64,000 nucleotides of DNA from Hypericum androsaemum (taxonomy: Eukaryota; Streptophyta; Magnoliopsida; Malpighiales; Hypericaceae). A model generated the notes under the pieces. It worked only from the letters and a program-made list of their open reading frames with translations. It was not told where the DNA came from and did not search any database. Location of the stretch: the NCBI GenBank assembly GCA_963995505.1, contig OZ023180.1, positions 11,608,689-11,672,688 of the forward strand, given 5' to 3'. This document shows positions 1-11,219 of this stretch, piece after piece. The position numbers and the translations under genes are program-made. The stretch's first letter is position 1. Each line of letters opens with the position of its first letter.

Positions 1-215
1 AAAGTGATCTTTTGAACCAAAATTTTTTATTACGTATTGATGCTCAAGCAGCTAAAGAAATCTTGCAAAAAGATGTTCACAATATAGCTTCCAAACATAT
101 TTTTGCCCGTTGGCAAGCTATTTTGAGTATTTTTGATTTTGATATTGAATATATTAAAGGAGAAAATAATTCCCTCCCAGATTTTTTAACACGTGAGTTT
201 TTGACCAATAGGTAA
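1..215 (+). pseudogene. Endogenous pararetrovirus (Caulimoviridae) polymerase, C-terminal fragment
   Basis: The frame is open from the window edge to a TAA at 213-215. It reads the last part of a reverse transcriptase/RNase H polyprotein. The signature segment FARWQAILSIFDFDIEYIKG followed by NSLPDFLTREFL is the usual end of the RNase H domain in plant caulimovirids. Gypsy and copia polyproteins end differently. The upstream part lies outside the window, so its state is unknown. A second, broken viral reading frame starts 4 bases after the stop, which supports an integrated viral copy rather than a host gene. It is old, and nothing suggests expression. Confidence 0.8.
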
Positions 216-218
216 GCC

Positions 219-1342
219 ATGCCCCCAAAATCCTCCTCCCGATGAGCTAAAGCCAAATCTATTGTACCTGCCCGTACCTGGGCATCTATTGCTGAAGACG
301 ACGACAAGTTCAACGCCAACAACAACGTCCAAAAATGGTTGGAAGAGTTCCAACACAATCCGGTCTATCCGACCGAACTTATTGAAGTTTTCCAATGACT
401 TTCCCAAAACTCCCAAGCCCTAACGACACCCCCACCAGTGTCCCAACACTCCACCAGTCATGTTATTGCCTCCCCATCCCAACCCCTTACCCGTAACCCA
501 ACTAAAGTCTCTTATAGCCATAAACCCCAAACACAGTCCCTTCTCTTCGTTGAAAGAGATTATCACCAACATGACCCTACCATTGCCGCTACCCGTATCT
601 TTCTACCTGGTCAGCATACAATCCCCGCTGACTCCCACAAAACGCTTACCTACTATGCCTCTATCCTTGAACATACTGACTCCACCAAAATCAGACATTT
701 CTACAACGCCACCGATAAAGCTACCCCGCCTACTCCACCTGCCAAATTATACGGATTATTCATCCGTCCCAGTGGGGTCAACCATTGCACCAAACAAAGT
801 ACCTCCCTATAACCACCACCACCACCCATATCACCCTTTATAGTTATTGAGACTACCAGCAAGCCTGGTTCAACACCTTCCTCAACCAAAACCCAAAGTT
901 CACCCAGACCTGGCTGTTTTATTTCTGACAGCCTTTTGATTGTACCCATATTCCCTTTTGGTTCCTCAGATGGTGGAATTATCATGGATGCTCCCTTAAC
1001 ATCCTTACAGAGGATGTCCTCGAATGCTATAACCTCTTTAAAGCCAAATATTCTCCTTCTCCTATTGAAAAACCTTTTGGTCCCTTATTGTTCTTTTGTA
1101 CAAAATTCTATCTACCATGGGTCTGTGCCTGATACTATGAATTCCAAGCTTATGATGATAAGAATAACGTCAATCTACTCGTTCGCCGCTTCAAAGTCAA
1201 ATGGTGGAATGCCTTCAGAGCAGACAAAAAACTAACGGCTGCTATTGTTCTGAATTGGCTAAAATCTGCCAATCCTTCACAAGCTATTGCCTCCCCATCG
1301 GCCTCCCAACCACTATTCCTTGCTCAAAAAGCTAAAATCTAA
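219..1342 (+). pseudogene. Second reading frame of the endogenous pararetrovirus, broken
   Basis: An ATG at 219 opens a frame directly after the polymerase. In-frame stops fall near 243 and 396, the frame is open again from 399 to 812, and after at least one frame change it resumes and ends at TAA 1340-1342. The last part reads NVNLLVRRFKVKWWNAF and then LTAAIVLNWLKS. A separate ORF of unknown function downstream of the polymerase is known in the caulimovirid genus Florendovirus, and I infer that this is that ORF. At least two stops plus frameshifts show it is dead. Its function cannot be read from the sequence. Confidence 0.6.
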
Positions 1343-3340
1343 TCCATATTGACTTCGGCGAGTACTGAGCAGGAATATTTTGCCATCATGAACCAGAAGA
1401 ACATGAAGAAGCATGCCTACATACTATCTGAGCTCGTTGACTTCACAGTTTATATTTTTTTCTTTTGATAAGCAGAATCTCGATACAAGCCAAGTCTCTA
1501 CTCCTCATTTACTATTAGAGCAAGTACTCACTGGGTCTTCGGTGTTGACATCATGTTTTTCTTTTTTTGATAAGTGATAACTGGTGTTAATATTATGTAG
1601 CTCCTAAAATTGGCTAACAAAGGCGAACTTGAAGCACCAGTGCAAAGTTAAATTATATAGTTTTAAAAAATACGGTCCGACCGGCAGGACTACGAATCGT
1701 CCCCTTTACCGGCTCATTTTTGGGTGAAAAACAGACTCCAGTCGAACCGTCCATTTTCCGATCGGACTGGGCAGTTTTTAGCATCGTTCCGACCGAAAAT
1801 CACCAGTTCGACCAGAACTTACCCGATTTGGTTCAAAACTTACCTAATTTGGTTCGAAACTTACCCGATTTGGTTCGATTTTTTAGATTATACTTTTTTT
1901 TAAGTTGAATTTGGTAAGTGATGTTTAAAATTAAATAATTTTAATAAAACTTAGGTAGGTAAGTGGGTGGGGGAAGGGGAAAAAATATAAAATAGTCCCT
2001 ACCATTTATAATTAAATACTATAAAAATAATATATTTTAAATAAAAAACTTCTCTGACCGGAAAAAAAGGAAAACGGCAGATTTTCGGGTCGTAACAAAA
2101 TCTGTATTTTAAAACTATGTTAAATTTACTTGTTGGTTTCTGGAAATGGGACAAAACAACAAAATTTAAATTTTTTAATATTTAATTTAAGTGTTAAATA
2201 ACGAGGTTATGAAATAAAATATTGAAATCTAGAGTTAGAGTTTCAATTTGGAGTATTTAAAACAAATTATGCCAATATAAAAACTTAACAAAACCTAAGA
2301 AAGCAAAAGTGAATTCTATAATGTTTATCATAGATCATAAAAAAATTTAAATCTTAGTTATTAAATATATTTAATGTTATCTATATTACGGCGGTATAAT
2401 TTTTTTATGGGCAAGTAAAGCTTTATTCACCCAAGATGTAAATATTTACATTACAAGTTGGAACATTGAAATTCCTTCATATATGGTACGAGGTTGCAAC
2501 TGACAAAACTTGCCAAAATGTTACTGTATTAAAATCTAGTGGAAAACTTATGGTAAGAAAAGAGCACAAGATCATCGTTGCAATACATAATTCCAATGTT
2601 CCCTACACCATAGTTCCGAAGGTTGGCGCATGCCATGTCTACCTATCACAATTACAGTAGATTAAACCAAAAGTCAGAGTCCTCTCAAAGAGTCTACGCA
2701 AATTAACAGATCTTGTCCATTCAATTTCGAAAGTGCATTAGACCAAATTAATCATTCAATAGCTCGTCGGATGATGGAGTGCACCAAAACTTGTCGATCA
2801 CAGATTGTTCTCTCAAAGATCATTCGGTTGTGGAGGTGCCAATTACCTCACATATTACGGAGATATAATTTGTCTGAATATTCATTATGCTTTAAATGAA
2901 AAAAGCATATATTTCCTATTTTAAAAAACGGTATGTAAAATTATAAAATTTTAAAAAATCGTACCAATATATGATATAGTATTTTCAGACAACAAAGAAT
3001 TAACCAAAATTTCTTTAAAAAAGAAGTTTTCTCTAATCGTCCAATCAATTGAATATGACATGTATGCGGTACGACACGCAAAAAAAAAAATACTGCTTTG
3101 CCAAGAGATACCGCTGTTTGTTTTCGGACAAGTCATTCTTGTGATCAGTTAAGCTTAGAAGCCTGCGCCGTATTTTCTGATAGGTAAATTCTGTTTATTA
3201 ATGTGTAGCAATATTTACACTAATGATTGTAGTCGATAACTTTACTAAAAATTCTCTCACGTAAAACTCAATAAAAAAATAGCTATTGGAAAAATAGTTG
3301 TCTTGATAGCACTTTCATACAAAAGTCTACCACTCAATCT
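1343..3340. other. AT-rich intergenic DNA before LysM gene A1
   Basis: I see no credible gene here. Short pieces resemble DNA upstream of the other LysM genes: CACCAGTGCAAAGTTAA near 1635 recurs near 27975, and the ACAAAACAACAAAATTTAA stretch near 2150 resembles 22077 and 30526. The part from about 1590 therefore seems to be a decayed copy of the segment that accompanies the LysM genes. Confidence 0.5.
1816..1878 (+). repeat. Three tandem 21-bp units
   Basis: Three adjacent 21-bp units (1816-1836, 1837-1857, 1858-1878) have the form AACTTACCCGATTTGGTTCGA with one to three substitutions. They sit in a stretch rich in GACCGG/CCGACC words (1675-2100) that looks like a decayed transposon, but I could not define its ends. 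Confidence 0.7.
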
Positions 3341-3349
3341 CTGCTAATA

Positions 3350-3629
3350 ACGATAGCTCTTGGTTCGCCATATTATTTCTCGAGATCTCCGTGACCAGTA
3401 AGTAGAAACAAAAGCAACGAGGTAGGGAAGATCACAGCCATCTTCTTCATATAGGGAATGGCTCCCTTGCTTCGTCAAGAAAAATAAAGATTAATTATAA
3501 TGGTTACAACGACGTAACCAGGCTATAAAAGGGAAGTTTTGACAGCCAAATAGAGCAAGGAGCTTCCAATCGAGATCATTAATCCCTTCGAAGTAAATAG
3601 AAGAACTACATTAAATGATTGCACTTACG
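3350..3629 (+). promoter_or_regulatory. Promoter and 5' leader of LysM gene A1
   Basis: A TATAAAAG box lies at 3524-3531, 106 bp before the ATG at 3630. The block from the CTCGAGATCTCCGTGACCAG motif (about 3380) to the TATA box is clearly alignable with 28360-28520 (A2) and 36555-36716 (A3). It shares the stretch CATATAGGGAATGGCTCCCT and similar words. The 5' leader segment AGAGCAAGGAGCTTCCAAT (about 3552-3570) is also shared by all three. Conservation of this block in three copies suggests it held the functional promoter before the insertion. Confidence 0.7.
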
Positions 3630-3838
3630 ATGGCAAAATACAACTCCAAGGCTACCACGTTTCTCGCCTCGCTCTTTCTCCTCTCGCTGCTTCTCACGGG
3701 ACCAGATTTGGTCCTGGTGTACCAAATCCAGTACAGTCCTGGTGTAAATAGATAGGGGTAAAATGGGTAAACAAGGAGAAAAATTATAAAGTGGAATGCG
3801 CGTTTTTATGGATAACAGGCGAGGGGTCTTTATTTTTT

Positions 3839-4562
3839 GGGAAAAGTCCACTTTCGTACCTTGTGGTTTGAGCTTTTGACACATAAAGGTTTGTGGTTTC
3901 AAAATCATCAAAGAGGTCCCATGTGGTTTCCCGGGTTCATCAATTAAAGGCTCGGATAGATGTCCGAGCCTAGTCAGCATCCTTGTCGCTTGCCATGTCA
4001 GAATGACGACGTTTTTGTCCTACGTGGCACACCATCCGCTTTCGAATTTGATGACGTGGCAATTTAAAAAAAATAAAAAAATCCAATTTTTTTTTTAAAA
4101 GTTGCTGCCCCGACACCCACTTTTATATTAAAAATTACACTTCCATTCACTTTCTCCCCTTCCCAGAACCTCCCTCTTCTCCTTCTCGACTCCCTCCTCC
4201 TTCTCGACTCCCTCCCTCGCCTCCATGAAAAAAAATTGAAAAGAACTCAAGAGAACACACCCAATCCAAGACAATAATTGAGATGTCGATCAACCAATCC
4301 AAGGTTTTCCTCCCGATCGTTCGCAGAAGACAACTTGCTTGAGCTTTTGTACGAGGTCTGTGAACGACTTATGCTTGGAGTTTTAGTTTTCGAATGGACG
4401 TTTTGCCTTTCTCAACCCCCTTTTTTTGTCTTGCAGGCGACCGTTCGAAGGAGCCTCATCTGGAACTCCTAATCTTTCGCTGGTATCCTTCGAAACCCTA
4501 ACTTGTTGTGTTCGAATCCCTAACTTGCTGTGTTTGAATCCCTAACTTGTTGTTCGAAACCC
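3839..4562 (+). repeat. Left terminal inverted repeat of the inner MULE
   Basis: This arm pairs with 8626-9329 as an inverted repeat with very few differences over about 700 bp. It contains one extra ~22-bp copy of an AATCCCTAACTTGCTGTG-type unit near its inner end. It holds pyrimidine-rich tracts (about 4170-4225), a possible 5'-UTR intron (GT at 4357 to AG at 4437, with a T-rich acceptor) and AAACCCTAA telo-box words near 4495. These features suggest it works as the promoter and leader for the plus-strand gene, as MuDR inverted repeats do. Confidence 0.9.
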
Positions 4563-4765
4563 AAGCACATCCAAGCTCAGCTGAGCTCCCTACTGTTGGA
4601 GGCCGCTATTTTGAAGTTTGACTGAATTGGAGCTCCACATTTTCGAGTTAGAACAACATCTGGGCTTCGATATTTTCGACTTGGTAGGACGAGGAAGTGG
4701 GTATTTCGACGGGAACCCAGGCCCAACTTGGACAAGACGAGGTAATTCGACATTTAAGGTTCGGT

Positions 4766-5248
4766 ATGGATTTAAAAAATTGTAAGGTAAAGCTATGTGG
4801 GTGCGGTATCCCTACGAATTTGCGAGTGGCGAAGACGGTAGAAAACATAGGAAGAAGATTTTATGGATGTGGTCGTTATGCCGATTGTGGTAAAAAAATG
4901 TGCAATTTTTTCACGTGGGTTGATCCACCGACTTGCAAGTGGGGAACGGAGTTGTTGCCATCGGTTTTTGAGTCCATTCGGCGGAAAAAAGAACGTATAT
5001 TGGCCCTTGAATCCAACGTTGAAGACATACAAGCTAATCTACAGATATTTAAAGACCACGCTGTCACTATGGAGATGGAACTACATAGCTGTGAAGATAA
5101 GTGTATTATGTTAGAAAATCAGATCAAAGAAAAAGATGAGTTTATCAAAGTGTTATCAGATCAGTTAAGGTGGAAGAGAAATAGTTTCAATTTAGTGATT
5201 GTAATAAGTATGTTTGTAATGTTGTTTATAAAATATGGATCTTTGTAA
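4766..5248 (+). CDS. GRF-type zinc finger, coiled-coil, membrane-anchored protein encoded by the MULE
   Basis: The start chosen is the first in-frame ATG (4766), giving 160 residues. The same frame is open upstream to about 4697 without an ATG. Residues about 11-55 form a GRF-like zinc finger: CGCGIP, then NIGRRFYGC, a further Cys pair and CNFFTWVDPP. Residues about 68-135 are charged and heptad-like, a likely coiled coil. Residues about 141-157 (NLVIVISMFVMLFIKYG) are a hydrophobic tail anchor. Small GRF-finger proteins of this plan are known in plants as uncharacterised proteins. The gene starts next to the left inverted repeat and converges with the transposase, which is the mudrB position in MuDR. 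I infer it is an element-borne accessory protein. It has no sequence likeness to MURB that I recognise. Confidence 0.75.
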   Translation: MDLKNCKVKLCGCGIPTNLRVAKTVENIGRRFYGCGRYADCGKKMCNFFTWVDPPTCKWGTELLPSVFESIRRKKERILALESNVEDIQANLQIFKDHAVTMEMELHSCEDKCIMLENQIKEKDEFIKVLSDQLRWKRNSFNLVIVISMFVMLFIKYGSL

Positions 5249-5664
5249 TTTGTTATGTATGATGGAATGGAATGATATATTGATATGTTAACAGCTTGTC
5301 AATGTTATAAGTTGAAGTGTTGCCAAAATAGGTGGCCATTACATCAGTCACAAAATAGGTCAAGTTACCATCCGAATAATTCATTACAAAATGTGACCTG
5401 TACACCTTAGTCCGAGTGACAAAATATACTCTAGTCACTAAAAGTAGCTTGATGCAGCCATCATTACAAAAGAAAATAGATGAGTGATGTAGCTTCTTGC
5501 AGTTTCATACTAGCTTGATGCAGCTTCATACTTGTGATAGTTGGGATTGTTGACTTTCTAAAGTAGTACCACCTCTGTTCTTCCTGTCCCTTTTCTACAT
5601 CATATAACATCAGTATAATATTAAAGTGCAACATTAAGTTCAAATGATTAGTAAGTTATATGGA
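5249..5664. other. Spacer between the convergent MULE genes
   Basis: This AT-rich spacer presumably holds the 3' ends of both convergent transcripts. No coding sequence or terminator is recognisable. Confidence 0.5.
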
Positions 5665-8512
5665 TTAAACCTTGGTATATTTTTTGTCCGAGCTAGTTGA
5701 TGGTTCCGAATTGGGAGTTGGTCGTGGTCGGCGAGCTTTCTTTGCTAGCTCAATTCGCCGTCTCTGTTGCCATGGAGTCTCACCTGTTCTTGCAGCCGAA
5801 CAACCTCGGACATTATGGCCGAATTGCTTACAATTACCGCACCGTAGTTGACCTCCAACACGAGATAATTTGGGCTGATTTTGTGGTTCATCGGCTGCCT
5901 TTCGTCTCTTTTTCTTGGGCCTCCCTGTTGGCTTCCTTATAAAAGGGGGATAAACATCGGGGTTCTCAGTGACAGGCCATTCCTCTTGACTTGGCAGTGG
6001 AACTATGTGATGACTATAGACTGCCAAATATGTACTCCTAGAGTAACACTCATCAACAAAAGGTTCTGGTTGTAACCGAGATTCATAAATGGCGGCAACC
6101 GCATGCTTGCAAGGGATACCCGAAAGCTCCCACATACGACAGGTGCAAGTTTTTGCATTAATATCAACAACATTAGAATAAGCACCACAATCAACTTCAA
6201 ACTTCATATCACCGGCTGGTGTTACAAAACAATTACCTGCACCCGCCTTATTATGGTTAAGCACCTTAACAATGTTGGGACATAAGCTGCTGTCTTCATA
6301 TTTCATCATTGCTTCCTTCTTCACATATATCCTTTTCATGAGTTTCCTTCTAATCCACTCGAGCATCGATAATATTGGCTTGTCCCTACCATGTAGGATT
6401 GCCGCATTGAATGATTCACTAATATTATTGACAACCAAGTCAGTCTTGCAATGAGTGCTGAAGTGACTTCGTGACCAACTCCGCGGATCATTCCTCATTA
6501 GAAAATTCACTGCCTCGTCATCCATTGGAAGTTGTTTCATCTTTTCCAAACAACTTGACCACCTGGTCATACTCCCTGTTGTAGCAGCTTGCCATAGTAA
6601 TTCCTTATATTGTTGTCCCTTGAAAGTGCCTTTGAAGTTCTCGTATAAGTGCTTAACACAAATACGGTGCTCAATGCCAGGCATAAGACGATTCATAGCT
6701 TCTTGCAGGCCCTACAAGACATACAAATAAAACCAGCAAGAACTTAAACACTTCAGTACTCTTTATGCCAACAAAACAATATGCAAATATTTATAGCATC
6801 AATAGAAAATCGGTACCTTTTGCTTGTCGGACATGAAGACCATTTTGGTTTCACTTGGATGGCCAAAGTCATCAAATAAATTCTGCAGAAACCATCCCCA
6901 AGAGGCTTTGTCTTCAACATCAACAACTGCTATTGCCAGTGGGTACATATTATCATTGCCGTCTTTGGCTACAGCAGACAACAATTGACCACCCATTGTA
7001 CCCTTCAAAAAACATCCGTCTAAGCCAACAAATGTCCTCAAACCTGAAAAGAATGCTCGCTTTTGTGCACCAAACCGTACGTAGCAGTACAAGAATTGAG
7101 GCACTTCTGGCAGCGGTCTCAAGCTTGGACGCGTCCCTAACGGTGCTCTCTCTTGGACATAGCCCTCAGGATCCATTCTCGTGGTTATCTTAACTCGACT
7201 TCCTTGGTTTGAATCCAAAATAACAACGGCATAGTCTCGTAGACGATAATATTGCTTCTTTGTATCTCCTTCTATAATCCTTAGAGCCCTTCGCTTCGCT
7301 CTATAACATTGCTGCAAAGATGCATTTGCCTTTAGTTTTTTTTCAACTGTCTTTTTCATCGCAGTCACGGGCCAATTTGGATTGTCTCTTATGTCCTCGA
7401 GAAAAGTTTCTGCGATATACCTTAAACATAGGCCAAACAGCATATCGGTAAGCAACATAATATCATAATTAAGTACTCAAATATTAATACATAGGCCAAA
7501 CAGTATACTACACTTACTTGGATGTCACCAAGTGATTTTTCCATTGCCAAGGACAACTATGATCAGGATACCATGTCTTGATTTGAAAACATCCTTCGTC
7601 GTTAATCTTTGATGCATGTATGAGGAACCCACACTCACTTTTGCAGTAAACTCTAACAATTTTTCTGTTATTCTTCTTAAACAAGAAATCAGCCCCCTTA
7701 GCAATAGACCAATCCTTCAAAGCTTTCCTAAGTACGTCCACAGTCATGAACTTCATTCCATTACAAATATACAACCTCCCATTCTCTAATTTTTCTTTAT
7801 TAAACCAAGGGTAATAATCCCTAACACAGTCCCCGTCCGAGTCATGATTCACATCATACAATTCACGGTCACCCAAAATCACTGGATCATCACTACCACC
7901 ACTCAAATATCCATCATATGCTTCACTAGGAGGTGCTTCACTAGGAGGTGGTTCATTAGGAGGCGGCATAGGTTTATCAACCAGATTCACATCCTCATTT
8001 TCACCAGTTTCAACTCCTTCATTCTCCTGTTCACTCACCAAATCCTCATCTTCACAATCGTCATCCCCATCATCTTGTACATAATCAATATCTTCATTGT
8101 CCTCACTCCAAACATCTTCTTGAGTGTCATTAGGAATCTGAGCATCACTTTGGACAGCAGCCTCCAATCTCTTAACCAACTCTTCTACATTGGTGGCATC
8201 CTCTCCATCTTCCACAGCAAACACATCGGTAGATGGGAAACCGACTTGGGTCTGTATCATGTCAACAATCTGCTCGTCATTTAAAATCTCTACTAAACCA
8301 CCATCGACCTCACCCTTCCTGAACCAGAACCTAAAGTTCTCCATCTTCAGTGTCTTTTTATAGAAGTTATGGACATCCCAATAGGAAAAACGATCTACTT
8401 CATACCCACCCGGAGTCTTAAACTTCTCTCCTCCAACATATTTCATACCTCCACCTTCATCGTCCACCCACTGACCACCAAAATGGTAAACAATGACGAA
8501 CAACTCATCCAT
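5665..8512 (-). CDS. MudrA-type MULE transposase, three exons, apparently intact
   Basis: Proposed exons (minus strand) are 8512-7518, 7420-6817 and 6711-5665. Introns are GTAAGTG (7517) to AAG (7421) and GTACCG (6816) to TTGTAG (6712). The junctions restore VTSKYIAETFLED and SDKQKGLQEAMNR and give 881 residues without a stop. An acidic N-terminal region is followed by a MuDR-type zinc module (VYCKSECGF to DHSCPW, about residues 285-325). The MULE catalytic domain has LDGCFLKG (Asp about 466), VDVEDKASWGWF (about 498-510) and MSDKQKGL (Asp about 530). A SWIM finger (CTCRMWELSGIPCKH, about 722-736), a KKKRRK stretch and a CCHC knuckle (CGNCKQFGHNVRGC, about 824-837) follow. It excises and inserts elements with matching ends. 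The start at 8512 is the first ATG after the inverted repeat that leads into the acidic domain. Confidence 0.88.
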
Positions 8513-8625
8513 ATCAGAAAACAAATCTGCCAAAACCAACAAGACCAATAAAAAAATTAGGGTTTCAACAAAATTGGTTTCAGAGCAATGTAATCTCAAT
8601 CTAAGGTTTTGAACACAATAGATTA

Positions 8626-9329
8626 GGGTTTCGAACAACAAGTTAGGGATTCGAACACAACAAGTTAGGGTTTCGAAGGATACCAGCGAAAGATTAGGAG
8701 TTCCAGATGAGGCTCCTTCGAACGGTCGCCTGCAAGACAAAAAAAGGGGGTTGAGAAAGGCAAAACGTCCATTCGAAAACCAAAACTCCAAGCATAAGTC
8801 GTTCACAGACCTCGTACAAAAGCTCAAGCAAGTTGTCTTCTGTGAACGATCGGGAGGAAAACCTTGGATTGGTTGATCGACATCTCAATTATTGTCTTGG
8901 ATTGGGTGTGTTCTCTTGAGTTCTTTTCAATTTTTTTTCATGGAGGCGAGGGAGGGAGTCGAGAAGGAGAAGAGGGAGTCGAGAAGGAGAAGAGGGAGGT
9001 TCTGGGAAGGGGAGAAAGTGAATGGAAGTGTAATTTTTAATATAAAAGTGGGTGTCGGGGCAGCAACTTTAAAAAAAAAAATTGGATTTTTTTATTTTTT
9101 TTAAATTGCCACGTCATCAAATTCGAAAGCGGATGGTGTGCCACGTAGGACAAAAACGTCGTCATTCTGACATGGCAAGCGACAAGGATGCTGACTAGGC
9201 TCGGACATCTATCCGAACCTTTAATTGATGAACCCGGGAAACCACATGGGACCTCTTTGATGATTTTGAAACCACAAACCTTTATGTGTCAAAAGCTCAA
9301 ACCACAAGGTACGAAAGTGGACTTTTCTC
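8626..9329 (-). repeat. Right terminal inverted repeat of the inner MULE
   Basis: This is the inverse copy of 3839-4562, about 20 bp shorter. The spurious reading frame at 8694-8888 is the mirror of one at 4278-4472, so it only reflects the inverted repeat. It is the likely promoter and leader of the transposase gene, whose ATG lies 114 bp beyond its inner edge. The same possible leader intron is present. Confidence 0.9.
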
Positions 9330-9474
9330 TTATTTTTTTGGGAGGGAAATTAAGGTGGGTCCTACGGAAAGAAAAATATATCGGTAACCAAAACTATTTT
9401 AATGGAACGTGTCAAATTTTTTAGATTTAACCAAAACTATATTTTTATGATAAATATTATTTAATTAATTTGAC

Positions 9475-9945
9475 ATAACCTACTAAACTATTTGATATAA
9501 TCGGGTAAACTATTTGATATAATTAGATAAATCATTTGAACATATATTCGATTAAATTCATCTAAAAAATCACAATTAATATTATCAAATTAATTATTTT
9601 ACACGATATACCATTTGATATAACCAGATAAACTATTTGCTATAGCCACATAAACCATTCAATATAGACAGGTAAACCATTCGATATAGTCGGGTAAATC
9701 AATCGATATAACTGTAAACCATTCGATATAATGGATAAATGATTCGATACAAGCAAGTAAATGATTCGATGTAACCGGGTAAACCATTCGATATAGCTGG
9801 GTAAACCATTCGATATAGCTGGGTAAACTATTCGATATAACCGGGTAAACCATTCGATACAATCAGGTAAACCATTATATATAACTGAGTAAACTATTCG
9901 ATATAACCAAGTAAACCATTCGATATAGTCATTTGGTCTGCAACA
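9475..9945 (+). repeat. Degenerate tandem array of ~22-bp units
   Basis: About twenty units of the form TAAACCATTCGATATAACCGGG are repeated with substitutions and small indels. The frame at 9659-9862 (minus) is a simple translation of the repeat (YRMVYPV-like) and not a gene. It belongs to the outer MULE-like element. Confidence 0.85.
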
Positions 9946-10539
9946 TAGGCCATAACCAAAAAGACTTAATTCGTCTACTTATATTATTATTATTTTTGTA
10001 AATGAATAATTTTGCTAGTGATTACAATGAAGGTGACTGTTTAAAAAAAAAAGTAAAAGTATTATTAATCACTAAGAGTTCAACAAAATTACAAGAAAAG
10101 CAATATAGACATCCAGAAAAAATTGCCATAACTGAAAATCCAATTAATGATTCGATTGGCATAAAACCCGAGATTAAAAAAATAACTTGTGTAGATATGA
10201 GTGACATGTTCGACATGTTATGACTGGAACTTTGACATGTCCGTTAAGCTTTGTCTGTGGCTCTATAATGCTACAATTGTTTGATCTAATATGATGAAAT
10301 GGTTTGAATAATACAAATCTAATGGTTTGCTTTGTGATGTTGAATTGAGTTGATCTTTTATGATACAATGGTCTATGTCGACATGATTAAATGGTTCGAC
10401 ATATTATGATGAAATGGTTCATAGTTATGATTTAATGATTTGTTCTAATATAATGAAATAGGATATTCTGTTATGAATTATCATTCGACATGTTATGATG
10501 AAATAGTTTGAAATGTTATGATGAAATGATTTGTTTTTA

Positions 10540-10815
10540 AAATACCATTTGATATAATCAAATATACCATTTAATATAATCGGACATAACAGTCAATATA
10601 ATTTAATTAATTATTTAATAATCGGACATACTATTCGATGTAACTGGCCATACGAGACAAATCATTTTATATGACCAGGTGTACCATTTAACATAATCGT
10701 GTGTACCATTTGATGTAACATGGGGACAAACCATTTTATTCATGACAAGTAAACCATTCGATATACGCAAGTAAACCATTTGATATAACTGGGTAAATCA
10801 TTCGATATACTATTA
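10540..10815 (+). repeat. Second array of the same ~22-bp unit
   Basis: Units such as ACCATTTGATATAATC and ACCATTCGATATACGC recur, more degenerate than the first array. The DNA between the arrays (about 10200-10530) carries ATGGTTCGACATGTTATGATG-type words, which look like inverse-sense relatives of the same unit. The two arrays may thus form an imperfect inverted pair. Confidence 0.65.
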
Positions 10816-11219
10816 CACCCTCAATACACTTCTCCTTCGAAACAGTAGGAGCCTCAGGAGCGCGAAACCATCGTCGAAACATGTACTGCACTTTTTCAAC
10901 CTGCTAAACCACAATTAATAATTTTCAATCAAAATCTGATCAACTACGACTCCTATTGATTTTGCCAATCACATCCTTTAATCAAGCAAAAACCACATCG
11001 GCCATTACCAAATTACCTCATCGGCCATCACCAAATTACCGTCCTTCACCGTCAACCCTAATTTGAGCAAAAGGGGAAAATTTTCTTGGCGCAACACCAA
11101 GCGGGACAGAGCTGGTGAAGGACGGAGACCAGCCGACCATCGTCCGCTCCCGTTGTCGACAACCGTTTTCAATGTCCAGAACCAAAAATGTCTGTAATTT
11201 CTGAACAAACAGATTGAGA

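Larger units (their letters stand above)
3839..9329. mobile_element. Inner autonomous-looking MULE with long terminal inverted repeats
   Basis: This 5491-bp element starts GGGAAAAGTCCACTTTCG and ends with its inverse, GGACTTTTCTC. It is flanked by identical 9-bp duplications TTATTTTTT (3830-3838 and 9330-9338). The terminal inverted repeats are about 724 and 704 bp. Two genes converge on the middle: a MudrA-type transposase on the minus strand (8512 to 5665) and a GRF-zinc-finger gene on the plus strand (4766-5248). It sits inside the outer MULE. An intact transposase frame, intact splice sites, near-identical inverted repeats and perfect duplications all indicate a young and possibly active copy. 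Confidence 0.93.

Noticed and set aside
2466..2660. 64-residue plus-strand frame
   Set aside because: No domain, no splice or promoter context, and no likeness to the neighbouring elements; probably chance.
4278..4472. 64-residue frame in the left MULE inverted repeat, mirrored at 8694-8888
   Set aside because: The same peptide appears on both sides only because the inverted repeats are near-identical; it covers a likely leader intron and has no domain.
9475..9945. CRISPR-like regular array
   Set aside because: Units are contiguous with no unique spacers, they vary in sequence, and the DNA is plant nuclear. It is a degenerate tandem repeat inside a transposon.
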